Source of the DNA: Rhodomicrobium sp. | GTDB taxonomy: Bacteria; Pseudomonadota; Alphaproteobacteria; Rhizobiales; HXMU1428-3 | Length of the DNA: 64,000 nucleotides | Assembly: GCA_021604665.1 (NCBI GenBank) | Contig: BQJK01000003.1 | Location: 62,001-126,000, forward strand | Direction of reading: 5' to 3' | Shown here: positions 7,670 through 16,891 of the stretch, one piece after another | Numbering within the stretch: position 1 is the first letter of the stretch | How the letters are laid out: each line of letters begins with the position of its first letter | The notes under the pieces: generated by a model | Databases searched by the model: none | What the model was told of the DNA's origin: nothing | The model's input: only the letters and a program-made list of their open reading frames with translations | Made by a program: the position numbers and the translations under genes

Positions 7670-8293
7670 ATGATGAAACTTAAAACACATGCCAGATTTG
7701 GCACTCCGTCTGCGGTGAGCGAAACCCTGATGGACCAGGATGATTTAGATGAAACTTATAACCACGAGCACCGTGAACTAACTGCGCCCTGGAACTATGA
7801 AGACCCTTCGCCGCTGAGTGACCCAGCGCGGCGGGCTGAGAGATTGGTGGGGCTTGGGTTCCGGTGCTGGGTGCGCGGCCTTCAAACCAGCGATACAAGA
7901 TTTTTTGATGTTTGCAGCCGTCAGTATATCCAGAGTTTTGGACTGAAGGATGGGCTGGTGCTCTCGACCCGGCTTGGCTTTTGGGTCAATGCGCTCACTG
8001 ATGTGAGGAAGCGGCCTTTCTCAATTTTTGAAGTTGGCTCACATGGGTTTAGCCATGATGAAGCTGTTGCGATTTCCATGATTGCTGCATCTCAGCATGC
8101 GGAATGCCCAGCGCTTCGGGCTTGTATTTTTGCGATTACAGAAGCGGTAGATACCGACCTGGCACAATTAGCGGCGCAGGATTTTGCGGATGGGCTGATT
8201 GATGCAGGCAAAATTTTACGACCAGGGGCAATTGCCTACCCGTTACAACATATGGCAGCGGGAGACACAGCAAGCGGCGGCCTGGCGCATTGA
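7670..8293 (+). CDS. Unrecognised protein, paralog B of the divergent iron-locus pair
   Basis: 207 residues and homologous to the 5977-6546 product: LVGLGFRCW (59-67), GFWV (103-106), SHDEAVAISMIAASQHAEC (128-146) and CPALRAC (146-152) align with it. The N-terminal 55 residues are acidic and not shared. No signal peptide or membrane helix is seen. The start is uncertain: tandem ATGs at 7670 and 7673 have no strong ribosome site, and Met21 (7730) is an alternative. The imelysin gene follows after 44 bp, making a shared transcript likely. Family and function are unknown; co-location with periplasmic iron genes suggests a regulatory or maturation role in the cytoplasm, which is inference. Confidence 0.82.
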   Translation: MMKLKTHARFGTPSAVSETLMDQDDLDETYNHEHRELTAPWNYEDPSPLSDPARRAERLVGLGFRCWVRGLQTSDTRFFDVCSRQYIQSFGLKDGLVLSTRLGFWVNALTDVRKRPFSIFEVGSHGFSHDEAVAISMIAASQHAECPALRACIFAITEAVDTDLAQLAAQDFADGLIDAGKILRPGAIAYPLQHMAAGDTASGGLAH

Positions 8294-8337
8294 GTGCGTT
8301 TAATTGCGTAGATTTTAAAACGAATAAGGAGAGTTTG

Positions 8338-9630
8338 ATGATCAATAATGTGATGCGGCAGTTTGGTGCCGTTATGACGGTTGGCCTGGCACTTGGTGTC
8401 AGCGGAGGGGCTGCCAGTGCGGCAGAACCGAAGGTAAAGGATATTGTGAATACCTACGCCGATATTGCCCATGCAGGATATGAAGATAGCCTGCTGACGG
8501 CCAAAGCCCTGAAGAGCAAATTGGAAGCTTTGGTACAATCACCTACATCTAAAACACTAGCCGCTGCCCGCAAGGCGTGGATTGCTGCCAGGGTGCCTTA
8601 TCAGCAAACTGAGGCTTTTCGGTTTGGTAATGAGGTGGTTGATAATTGGGAAGGCAAGGTAAATGCCTGGCCGCTTGATGAAGGGTTAATTGATTATGTT
8701 TCTTCTGATTATGGCGACAGCTCAGATGAGAATGATCTTTATACTGCAAATGTCATTGCCAATAAGACCATTACCATTGGCGGTAAAACTGTTGATGCCA
8801 GCACCATTGATAAGAAGCTGATCTCTGAAACTCTGCATGAAGCGGGTGATGTTGAAGCCAATGTTGCAACCGGCTATCACGCGATTGAGTTTCTCCTTTG
8901 GGGTCAGGATTTGAACGGCACTGGCAAAGGGGCTGGCAACAGACCTGCAACTGACTTTGACAAAAAGAATTGCAGCAATGGCAATTGTGACCGCCGGATT
9001 GATTACCTGATGGCAGCGACAGATCTTTTGATTGATGACCTCACAGAGATGACCGGCCATTGGAGTAAAGATGGTTCTGCAAGGAAAACATTGTTGGCGG
9101 CAAGCGACAGCGAAGCTTTAAACGCCATCTTTACCGGGCTTGGCTCGCTTTCTTATGGTGAGCTGGCGGGTGAGCGGATTAAGCTTGGCCTGATGCTGCA
9201 TGACCCGGAAGAAGAGCATGACTGCTTTTCTGACAACACCCACAATTCACATTTCTACGATGCGCTTGGTATCCAGAATGTTTATCTCGGCCGCTATAAG
9301 CGGGTGAATGGTGATGTTGTTTCAGGTGCCTCTATTTCTGATCTGGTGCAGGCGCGTGATGCAAAAGTTGATAGTGAGTTGAGAGCTAGACTTGAAACAA
9401 CTATGACTGCCATGGGCGCTATGGTGAAGCGTGCTGAAACAACTGAGGCCTATGACCAAATGATTGGTGAGGGCAATGATGAAGGCAATGCTGTTGTGCA
9501 AGCTGTTGTTGACGGGCTATCTGGACAAACACAAGCTTTGGAGCGTGCGATAGCAGCGCTTGAATTGAAAGCCATTCAGTTTGAAGGCTCTGACAGCCTT
9601 GATGCGCCTGAAAAAGTCGGCGCTGAATAA
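8338..9630 (+). CDS. Imelysin-family periplasmic iron-acquisition protein (IrpA-like, M75)
   Basis: 430 residues from the ATG at 8338, which follows a clear AAGGAG site; an earlier in-frame start at 8290 has none. The N-terminus is a signal peptide ending near ASAAE (residue 30), so the protein is exported to the periplasm. The imelysin signature GxHxxE appears as GYHAIE (Gly179-Glu184), followed by FLLWGQD. Two Cys lie in KNCSNGNCD. Imelysins are iron-regulated and act in uptake or binding of iron; no peptidase activity is established for the bacterial iron-uptake group. It heads the set imelysin-porin-DHOR-imelysin-DUF1513. Confidence 0.92.
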   Translation: MINNVMRQFGAVMTVGLALGVSGGAASAAEPKVKDIVNTYADIAHAGYEDSLLTAKALKSKLEALVQSPTSKTLAAARKAWIAARVPYQQTEAFRFGNEVVDNWEGKVNAWPLDEGLIDYVSSDYGDSSDENDLYTANVIANKTITIGGKTVDASTIDKKLISETLHEAGDVEANVATGYHAIEFLLWGQDLNGTGKGAGNRPATDFDKKNCSNGNCDRRIDYLMAATDLLIDDLTEMTGHWSKDGSARKTLLAASDSEALNAIFTGLGSLSYGELAGERIKLGLMLHDPEEEHDCFSDNTHNSHFYDALGIQNVYLGRYKRVNGDVVSGASISDLVQARDAKVDSELRARLETTMTAMGAMVKRAETTEAYDQMIGEGNDEGNAVVQAVVDGLSGQTQALERAIAALELKAIQFEGSDSLDAPEKVGAE

Positions 9631-9637
9631 TGGTTTC

Positions 9638-9704
9638 TGTAAACAATTTTGCGGGGCTTTTAGCTGAACTTAACTAATGCCCCCGCAAGATTGTTTGCAA
9701 TTTT
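9638..9704 (+). terminator. Long hairpin between imelysin and porin genes
   Basis: Arms 9638-9656 and 9681-9699 can pair over 19 bp including two G-U pairs, with a 24-nt loop and only a TTTT after the stem. It may partly terminate or stabilise the imelysin transcript. Confidence 0.5.
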
Positions 9705-9960
9705 CGATTATATTGTTACAACATAACGATTGCTATGTTATATCATCACAAAATAATCAGTGGCATTTCGGTAACAGCCAGTATGGGAAATCGATATGTG
9801 ACTGTTTGTGACCTTGCCGGACTAAATTTCTAGCCCTAGGGTCTAACCCAGCTATCTTATTGATTTTATTGTTGTTTTTTAGTTTTACTCAACAATATCT
9901 TTTCGTTTCATGCATCTATTCCCGGGGGTCCGGGAGAGTGACATTTATGGGGGACATTTC

Positions 9961-11256
9961 ATGTCTATTACTTCTTTTAGGGGGATCTCACGTGCGGTGG
10001 TTACCGGCGCATCCCTGTTTGCTTTTGCCTCGATGGGCAATTTTTCTACCGCGCAGGCGGCTGATTTCGGCGGCGATTGCTGCGCTGATCTTGAAGAGCG
10101 GGTTGCCGTTCTTGAATCAACGACAGCTCGCAAGGGCAACCGCAAAGTTTCTCTAACCATTTCTGGTCATGTAAACCAGGCATTGCTGTTGTGGGATGAT
10201 GGCGATGAGAGTGATGTTTATGTTGTTGGCAATGCCAATGATGATCTCAGCATGTTCCGTTTTGAGGGCGACGCTAAAATCGCGCCTGGATGGACAACTG
10301 GTTTCACCATGGAAATTGAAGTGGCGAGCGCTTCGTCTGGTGATGTTTCACAAACAGATGATGATGCCGCGAATGAAATAGGTATCAGCGAAGTCTCTAT
10401 GTACATTGAGAGCGAACGCTATGGTAAAGTTACCTGGGGTTTTGCCGGGCAACCTTCTGATGGTGCCCCTGAGATGGACCTTTCCGGTGCCCATTATGCT
10501 GGCTATGCAGCGATTGCTGATGTTGGTGGTGGCTTCCAGTGGCGCATGAATAATGGCCTTGGTCTTTCAGGTGTTACGCTTGGTGGGGTTTTTGATGATC
10601 TGAATGGTGATACCTTCAACATCATCCGTTATGACACTCCAACAATCGCTGGTTTCACACTTTCTGCTGCCTGGGGTGAAGATGACCTTTGGGACGTGGC
10701 GCTTACATATGAAAAAGAGCTAGGTGCTTTTGAAGTGGCTGCTGCGATTGGCTATACTGAAAACAGAGACAATGATGATGATGGCCCGTTAAATAATGAC
10801 ACGCTGGCAGGCTCTGTTTCTATTCTTCACACACCAACTGGACTTAACCTGACATTTGCTGCAGGTGAACGCCAGTTCAACAACACACCAGGCCGGGCTG
10901 ATGCTGACTTTTATTATGTGAAAGCTGGTATTTTCCGCAGATATAACAGCCTTGGTAAAACAGCTATCTATGGTGAATATGGCCAGTATAATGACATGTT
11001 CTACAATGACGGTGCTGATGGCGCTGATGCTGCCGCCATTTCAAATGCGCTAACAGGTAATGGTGCTGCTGTTATCAATGGTAGTGAAGCCACTGTCTGG
11101 GGTGTTGGTCTTGTTCAATATGTTGACGCCGCCGCTATGCAGCTTTTCCTCGCTTATCGTCATCATGAGCTTGATCTTGATGCTGCCGGTGGTCTTGCTG
11201 TTAATGGGTTAGAAGATTTTGACACTGTTTTAGCTGGTGCTCGGATCGAGTTTTAA
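9961..11256 (+). CDS. Outer-membrane porin (alphaproteobacterial porin_2 type)
   Basis: 431 residues from the ATG at 9961 (GGGGGAC ribosome site); an upstream ATG at 9910 gives no signal peptide at its start. The signal sequence ends near AQAAD (about residue 30). Next comes a short DCCADLEERVAVLES segment, a coiled-coil-like stretch common near the N-terminus of rhizobial porins, followed by many alternating amphipathic segments (for example VSLTISGHVNQALLLW). The C-terminus is LAGARIEF, with the terminal Phe needed for outer-membrane assembly. Many acidic residues (DDGDE, NRDNDDDG) lie in predicted loops. Its place inside the iron cluster suggests it may help iron or iron complexes enter, but general porins cannot be assigned a substrate from sequence. 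Confidence 0.88.
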   Translation: MSITSFRGISRAVVTGASLFAFASMGNFSTAQAADFGGDCCADLEERVAVLESTTARKGNRKVSLTISGHVNQALLLWDDGDESDVYVVGNANDDLSMFRFEGDAKIAPGWTTGFTMEIEVASASSGDVSQTDDDAANEIGISEVSMYIESERYGKVTWGFAGQPSDGAPEMDLSGAHYAGYAAIADVGGGFQWRMNNGLGLSGVTLGGVFDDLNGDTFNIIRYDTPTIAGFTLSAAWGEDDLWDVALTYEKELGAFEVAAAIGYTENRDNDDDGPLNNDTLAGSVSILHTPTGLNLTFAAGERQFNNTPGRADADFYYVKAGIFRRYNSLGKTAIYGEYGQYNDMFYNDGADGADAAAISNALTGNGAAVINGSEATVWGVGLVQYVDAAAMQLFLAYRHHELDLDAAGGLAVNGLEDFDTVLAGARIEF

Positions 11257-11333
11257 TCCTCAGATCCGAAACCCTATTCAACTTTAAAGTTATGATATGA
11301 TTGTTTTACAGATAAGACGATTTATAGAAACGC

Positions 11334-11366
11334 AAGTCCTCACCCACCGGGTGGGGACTTTGTTTT
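11334..11366 (+). terminator. Terminator after the porin gene
   Basis: A 12-bp stem (AAGTCCTCACCC with GGGTGGGGACTT, one G-U pair) and ACC loop are followed by a T-rich tract. It separates the porin transcript from the downstream DHOR gene. Confidence 0.75.
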
Positions 11367-12883
11367 ATTCCAGGTTTTATAGCGGATTTAAATTTCTGCG
11401 CTTGCCCCATAATAGCTTTTTAGGGGCTGGTGTTTTGGGGCTTTGCCTCATTGCATCGGGGTTGGTTTTCTCACTTCCGGCAAAAGCTGAAAACTCTGTT
11501 ACCGCGGTTTTTGAACCTGGTGAAGATTTGCCTGGCGGGGAGGCAACCTATCGCAAGCGGGCGAATAATCGCAATGCTTTTTCCCATTCTTCCGGTAATC
11601 TCAAATTTAAAGATGAGCTGCTTTTTAAAGTCGGCAATGGCTTGTTTCGCAAGCTTTGGGTTTCGTCTCCCTCCTCAACCAAATCATCTGATGGGCTTGG
11701 GCCGTTGTTTAATGCCCGCTCTTGCCAGCGCTGTCATCTGAAAGATGGGCGCGGTCATACGCCGAATGCGAACTGGCCAGACGATAGCCAGGTTTCTATG
11801 TTTCTCAGGCTTGCCGTGCCGCCGCGCTCAGATGAAGAGCGGGCATTGCTCAAGGCTGGCAAAGTTTCAGTTATTCCCGAGCCAACATATGGCACACAAT
11901 TACAAGATCTTTCGGTGCAGGGGCATAAGGGTGAGGGGCATATGTCTATTCACTATTCACCCCGCACTGTCACATTTAAAGATGGCACTGAAGTAGAGCT
12001 GCGGGTGCCGCATTATAAAGTTACTGACCCCGCTTATGGCCCGCTGGCCGATGATGTACGCATTTCTCCGCGGGTCAGCCCGCAGATGATTGGGCTTGGG
12101 CTGCTGGAAGCTATACCTGAAGCTGATATATTAAAGCGGGCTGACCCGCTTGATAAAGATGGTGATGGCATCTCTGGCAAGGCCAACCGGGTGTGGTCAC
12201 TTGCCAATAAGAAATTGATGCTCGGGCGCTTTGGGCTGAAAGCCGGGGCGGTCTCGGTTAAAGAACAATCTGCTATGGCGTTTGCTGGCGACATTGGTAT
12301 CGCAAATAGCCTGGTGCCGCGCCCCTTTGGGGACTGCACCAAAGCTCAAGCCCTTTGCCAAAAGGCCCCGCATGGCGCTGACGATGAGCTTGGTACCATT
12401 GAAATTTCTGACAAAATGCTTGATCTTGTTGCTTTTTATGCCCGCAACCTGGCGGTGCCGAAACGGCGCGGTGCTAGGGATGAAGCCGTATTAAAAGGCA
12501 AGCATCTGTTTCATCAGGCTGGTTGCGCTTCTTGCCACGCGCCGTCTTTTACCACCGGTGCCTCACCGGGCAACCCGCATCTTGAGGGCCAGAAAATCTG
12601 GCCTTATACGGATATGTTGCTGCATGATATGGGTGATGGGCTGGCGGATGAGTTGGTTGAAGCGAAAGCCAGTGGCCGTGAATGGCGGACATCTCCTTTA
12701 TGGGGCGTTGGCCTAACAAAGACTGTGAGCGGCCATGAATTTTTGCTGCATGATGGGCGGGCGCGCTCTGTTGAAGAGGCTATTCTGTGGCATGGCGGAG
12801 AAGCTGAGACGGCGCGCGCTTTTTACATGGCGCTTAATAAAGAGCAGCGTGACTATTTGCTGGCATTTGTTAAGTCACTTTAA
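11360..12883 (+). CDS. Di-heme oxidoreductase (DHOR family), periplasmic
   Basis: About 507 residues. The open frame extends back to an ATG at 11297, but that start would lie upstream of the porin terminator, so a TTG at 11360 or a later alternative start is more likely; the start is uncertain. A signal peptide ends near LPAKAEN. Two c-type heme sites are visible, CQRCH and CASCH (Cys122/Cys125/His126 and Cys389/Cys392/His393 from the TTG). The arrangement matches the DHOR family of di-heme proteins found between two imelysin genes in many proteobacteria, where it is thought to handle iron redox during uptake. An ATP-independent periplasmic role is inferred. Good match in length and order. 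Confidence 0.88.
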   Translation: MFYSRFYSGFKFLRLPHNSFLGAGVLGLCLIASGLVFSLPAKAENSVTAVFEPGEDLPGGEATYRKRANNRNAFSHSSGNLKFKDELLFKVGNGLFRKLWVSSPSSTKSSDGLGPLFNARSCQRCHLKDGRGHTPNANWPDDSQVSMFLRLAVPPRSDEERALLKAGKVSVIPEPTYGTQLQDLSVQGHKGEGHMSIHYSPRTVTFKDGTEVELRVPHYKVTDPAYGPLADDVRISPRVSPQMIGLGLLEAIPEADILKRADPLDKDGDGISGKANRVWSLANKKLMLGRFGLKAGAVSVKEQSAMAFAGDIGIANSLVPRPFGDCTKAQALCQKAPHGADDELGTIEISDKMLDLVAFYARNLAVPKRRGARDEAVLKGKHLFHQAGCASCHAPSFTTGASPGNPHLEGQKIWPYTDMLLHDMGDGLADELVEAKASGREWRTSPLWGVGLTKTVSGHEFLLHDGRARSVEEAILWHGGEAETARAFYMALNKEQRDYLLAFVKSL

Positions 12884-12981
12884 GCTTGGCCTTTTCGGCG
12901 CGGCAGTCTGTAATTAATGCTAAGATTGCTGTGGCGTTTTTGGCTCGCTGCTCGTCTTGTCCTTTTTATGGAGTTTAGATT

Positions 12982-14148
12982 TTGTTCGCTCTCTTCTCTT
13001 GCTTTTTTAGCCGCTATTTACCTCTTTTTGCGGGCTTGGCACTAGCTCTTGGGATGGGGTTTGGCATCCTGGTCGCCTCCCCCTCAGCTCAGGCTGCCAG
13101 TGAAACGGAGGAGATACTTAGCCATTTGGCAGAACGGGTGATAACCGGGCATATTCAACCGCGCTATAAAGATTTGCAGCAAAAGAGCAGTGAGCTGGCT
13201 TTAGGCATGGCGCAGTTTTGCGAAACTGGGGGGTCGCTTCATGCGCCGCGTCAATTATTCACCAAAACGGTCTTAGCCTTTGCGGCCATTGATCATATTC
13301 AATTCGGCCCAGCTTCTGAGGAGTACAGGCTTGAGCGCTTCGCTTATTGGCCGGACCGCAAGGGGCGGGGACTTAGAGCGGTGCGGCGGGTTTTAAAATC
13401 GGGCGATAAAACAGTGTGGAAGGCGGCGGCGCTTTCGCAAAAAAGCGTGGCGGTGCAGGGGCTGACAGCTCTTGAATTTTTGCTCTATGGCAAAGGCTCT
13501 GAAACGCTGGCGACTGTTGATGGTTCTGAAGCCAATGCTGCTGCTAACTTCAGGTGCCGTTATGGGCTTGGTATCGCGCAGAATTTGCAAGCCATTGCAA
13601 CTGAGCTTTCTGATGAATGGCAAGCTGGCGCGCCGATCGTCACGGCGCTGTTAGCGCCCGGGGCAGGCAACAAGCTTTATCGCACACGCAAAGAAGTGAT
13701 CCTCGAATTCTATAAGGTTGTGACGGCGGGGCTTTCGCGCATCCATGACCTTAAAATGAGCCCGCTTATCGGGCGTGATGCTGCCCATGCAAAACCCAGA
13801 CGGGCGGCGTTTTGGAGATCTGGAATGGCGCTTGATGTCATTCGGCAGAACCTCACCGCGATTGAAGATTTGATTACTGTGGGCCGGTTCCGTGAATTAT
13901 TGCCAAAGAAACCAATTGATCTGCCAGCCTATGTCGACAAACTCTTTCAATATCAATACCGGGCGATTGATGGATTTAAAGGCGATAAGCATAGGGGTGA
14001 TATTGCGCTTATTCTGCAAGATGAAAATGGCAGGGCGGCCTTTCAGCAATTAATGAACAAGATCAATCATACTGCTGTTGGCTTTGGCCGCAACCTTGCT
14101 GTCGCGGCGGATTTGCCTATGGGGTTTAATGCATCCGATGGAGATTAG
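12982..14148 (+). CDS. Second imelysin-family protein
   Basis: 388 residues from a TTG at 12982, 8 nt after a GGAG site; no ATG is in frame before the signal peptide. The signal sequence ends near SAQAAS (about residue 39), so it is periplasmic. The motif equivalent to GxHxxE reads GLTALEFLLYG: the His is replaced by Thr, as is common in the second imelysin of these clusters. It probably works with the first imelysin and the DHOR protein. The DUF1513 gene starts inside its last codons, indicating coupled translation. Confidence 0.88.
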   Translation: MFALFSCFFSRYLPLFAGLALALGMGFGILVASPSAQAASETEEILSHLAERVITGHIQPRYKDLQQKSSELALGMAQFCETGGSLHAPRQLFTKTVLAFAAIDHIQFGPASEEYRLERFAYWPDRKGRGLRAVRRVLKSGDKTVWKAAALSQKSVAVQGLTALEFLLYGKGSETLATVDGSEANAAANFRCRYGLGIAQNLQAIATELSDEWQAGAPIVTALLAPGAGNKLYRTRKEVILEFYKVVTAGLSRIHDLKMSPLIGRDAAHAKPRRAAFWRSGMALDVIRQNLTAIEDLITVGRFRELLPKKPIDLPAYVDKLFQYQYRAIDGFKGDKHRGDIALILQDENGRAAFQQLMNKINHTAVGFGRNLAVAADLPMGFNASDGD

Positions 14149-15364
14149 CAGACGACAAATGCTGGCTGTGGGTCTTCATTTGGGCCTAAGTTCCGGCCTT
14201 TCTATGGGTGGGCTATCTGCGCTGATGGGCGAGAAGAACAGTCAGGCTGCTGCGGCCACCAGCACAGAAAATTTAGAGACTGAAGCGCTTTTTGCGGCGG
14301 CTCGGCGGGATGCTGATGGGGATTTTTCAGCGGCGCTGTTCACGATGAAAGGTGACCTCCGCAGCATTCCTTTGCCGGGGCGGGGGCATGATCTTGCAGC
14401 CCGGCCTCATAGTAGAGATGTTGTGGTATTTGCCCGGCGGCCGGGGCGGTTTGCCATTGTCTTTTCACCCAATCTAAAAATAGACCCACTATTGTTTCAC
14501 GCGCAGGCGGGCCGGCATTTTTATGGCCATGGGGTGTTTTCACCTGACGGTCGTTTGTTATTCACGAGTGAGAATGACTATGAGGATGGCGTTGGGAAAA
14601 TTGGGATAAGGGATGCTAGCAAGGGCTATCAGCAGATCGGTGAATTTTCATCATATGGTGTTGGGCCCCATGATCTAGCGTTGCTAATGGATGGGCGAAC
14701 GCTGGTGGTAGCAAATGGTGGGTTAGAGACCAGCCCAACCAGTGGCCGTCAGATTTTGAACCTTGCCACTATGGAACCCTCACTGGTTTATATTGATACC
14801 CAAAGCGGTGACCTTTTGGAAAAACATGTGCTTGCTCGCTCATTGCACCAGCTTTCCATCAGGCATTTGACCATTGCTTCCCATAACCGGGTTGCTTTTG
14901 GCTGCCAATATAAAGGGGCGGCGGGTGATCAACCGGCTTTGGTTGGCTTTCATGATCGGGGCTCTGAGCCACAGCTTTTTCATGCACCGGATGATGTGCA
15001 GCCTGCTTTAAAGAATTATATTGGCTCGGTAGCTGTTGACCCCTTTGGGGATGTGATTGCCGCTTCTGCCCCGCGCGGGAATATGATCACCTTTTGGCGG
15101 GCAGCTGATGGCAAATATTTAGGGCGTGAGATTTTAACTGATGGCTGCGGCGTGGCGCGCGGAGCGGAGCGGCATGGCTTTCTTTTGACCAGTGGGCATG
15201 GTGTTAAGAAATTGGGTCAGCCGGACTTGGAAGGGCCTGCAGATGAGCCAGAGAATAGTGCCGTGAAATCACCTGAGATTAAGTCTGATACGATAAATGC
15301 CTCAGCATTTGAAAGCCAGACAACTAGATTTCAGTGGGATAACCATGCGGTGCGGGTGCGGTGA
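14129..15364 (+). CDS. DUF1513 protein with Tat signal, iron-locus partner
   Basis: 411 residues from the ATG at 14129 (alternative ATG 14138), overlapping the preceding imelysin gene by 20 bp. The N-terminus has a twin-arginine signal, ISRRQMLAVG, then a hydrophobic stretch, so it is exported folded to the periplasm. The body has beta-propeller character with repeated short motifs (HGVFSPDGRLLFTSEND, VGPHDLALLMDGRTLVVANG) characteristic of DUF1513. The family regularly closes imelysin/DHOR clusters; its molecular role is not defined. The last 45 residues are polar and probably disordered. Confidence 0.88.
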   Translation: MHPMEISRRQMLAVGLHLGLSSGLSMGGLSALMGEKNSQAAAATSTENLETEALFAAARRDADGDFSAALFTMKGDLRSIPLPGRGHDLAARPHSRDVVVFARRPGRFAIVFSPNLKIDPLLFHAQAGRHFYGHGVFSPDGRLLFTSENDYEDGVGKIGIRDASKGYQQIGEFSSYGVGPHDLALLMDGRTLVVANGGLETSPTSGRQILNLATMEPSLVYIDTQSGDLLEKHVLARSLHQLSIRHLTIASHNRVAFGCQYKGAAGDQPALVGFHDRGSEPQLFHAPDDVQPALKNYIGSVAVDPFGDVIAASAPRGNMITFWRAADGKYLGREILTDGCGVARGAERHGFLLTSGHGVKKLGQPDLEGPADEPENSAVKSPEIKSDTINASAFESQTTRFQWDNHAVRVR

Positions 15365-15411
15365 AACACAAGCAGTATCGCCTCTTGCTTTCGACCTAGT
15401 GCCAGGCGGGC

Positions 15412-15999
15412 TTAATGGCCGAAATGGCCCATTTTTTTCACTTTGGTATCTTTATATTTTTTATTCTCATGATGGGTCGTCGTGGGCATGGGCTGGCGAT
15501 CAACTTTAATATCGTCAGATGAAAGTGCGACGCATTTTTCAGGGTTATTGGTGATTAAAGTGACATGGTCGATGCCGCGGGTTTTTAGATAGTCAGCCAC
15601 CATTTTATAATCACGCAGATCCGTATCGAAGCCGAGCATATGATTGGCCTCGATGGTGTCATAACCTTGTTCTTGCAGGTTATAACTTTTCATCTTATTC
15701 AACAGGCCAATGCCCCGCCCTTCCTGGCGCAGGTAAAAGACAAAGCCATGATCTGAAGCCCCGATAATATCCAATGATTTTTCCAGCTGCTCACCGCAAT
15801 CACAGCGATGAGAGCCAAAGATGTCGCCGGTCATACATTCTGAGTGGATACGAACCAGGGGCGGCTTAGATTGCTCAACATCTGCTATATGCTCCAGCAC
15901 GACATGTTCCAAACCATCATCAACTGAGATGATGGACATGACAAATGGCCCGTGACGGGTTGGGAGCTGAATGGTTTCTAGAATTTTAAGGTTGTTCAA
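15412..15999 (-). CDS. ribA: GTP cyclohydrolase II
   Basis: 195 residues; the first step of riboflavin synthesis, converting GTP to the diaminopyrimidine phosphate, formate and pyrophosphate. Zinc ligands Cys55, Cys66 and Cys68 (HSECMTGDIFGSHRCDCGE) and the RQEGRGIGL motif (91-99) are intact. It is the stand-alone RibA form without a RibB domain. Converges with the DUF1513 gene 47 bp away. I looked for an FMN riboswitch upstream (16000-16500) and did not find its conserved segments. Confidence 0.96.
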   Translation of the reverse strand: MNNLKILETIQLPTRHGPFVMSIISVDDGLEHVVLEHIADVEQSKPPLVRIHSECMTGDIFGSHRCDCGEQLEKSLDIIGASDHGFVFYLRQEGRGIGLLNKMKSYNLQEQGYDTIEANHMLGFDTDLRDYKMVADYLKTRGIDHVTLITNNPEKCVALSSDDIKVDRQPMPTTTHHENKKYKDTKVKKMGHFGH

Positions 16000-16501
16000 A
16001 TCGGTAACCTGTTGCTAGTGGCGATTTGTTCCGGCACTGGCCGGATTATAGTTACATTATAACATTCGTTTTGTATTCGGGCGAGAGCGATATAATAGTC
16101 TTATGACCCTGTTTCGGCCATAGCTAACTGCAGGAGTTAGTTAAAGTATATTCTGCTGCATCATTTGGCAGCTGGTGGCTTTTCTTAAGTGCGCTGTCAT
16201 TTATTCCCGCATAGGTGACGGAGTTTTTCCATAGATTGGAAGCGCGGTCAAATCTGTTCTGAAATTTAAGGCGGAGCGAGGTAATTAACCTATGTTTTGA
16301 GGGGGTAGACTAACACCCCGAATAGTGGCCATAAATTTAGAAATGCCCTTTTTTTAGGCTTTAAAATCAGTGTGATGAAAATATACCATGGCCTTATAAA
16401 CAAGGGTGATAGATCACAGCTCCTGCTTAAAAGCGTGTGACAACTTCATATCTCTGACATAAGATCATGCCTTAATACGGGATATTGAGAGGAGTTTTAT
16501 T
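16000..16501. other. Intergenic region, no gene seen
   Basis: This divergent region between ribA and a small membrane protein gene should hold both promoters. Nothing specific can be assigned; GTGATAGATCAC near 16408-16419 is a short imperfect palindrome. No RNA gene or RFN element was found. Confidence 0.4.
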
Positions 16502-16762
16502 ATGGATTTTATTGATTGGTCTCAGGTCAACTGGGTAACTGTCATCACTTATTCAGTGTTGGTACTGGTGGCGACATTGGTTGGTAATTTTATCAATGTT
16601 ATTTTTAATGGTAACCCTGTTACCGGCGCAATTATCTCTGCCATCTTATTCGGCATGCTGTTTATCGGCTGGACTTATTATCCGCATGGTGTGGATGTTG
16701 GCCAGATGTATGGCACGACAACGGAAACACCCGTAACAAATACCCCTGCTGACCCGAATTAA
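16502..16762 (+). CDS. Small membrane protein of unknown function
   Basis: 86 residues after a good GAGGAG ribosome site. It has two hydrophobic helices (about 14-32 and 41-60) joined by a short FNGNPVTGA turn, then a polar Thr/Pro tail ending TNTPADPN. An inner-membrane location is likely. I do not recognise the family. It stands alone between a long leader region and the terminator at 16892. Confidence 0.65.
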   Translation: MDFIDWSQVNWVTVITYSVLVLVATLVGNFINVIFNGNPVTGAIISAILFGMLFIGWTYYPHGVDVGQMYGTTTETPVTNTPADPN

Positions 16763-16891
16763 CTCCCCCTCTTTCTGGCGCAATTCCATTGTTATGATCT
16801 GCTAAGACGGCGCTTTTTACATGCGCTGAGCGGTGCTGCCATATGGGTGGTGGCCGCATTTTTCGTTGAGTTACATTTATGGGATTAATAC

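Noticed and set aside
16000-16501. FMN riboswitch upstream of ribA
   Set aside because: The conserved RFN segments are not present on the minus strand of this region.
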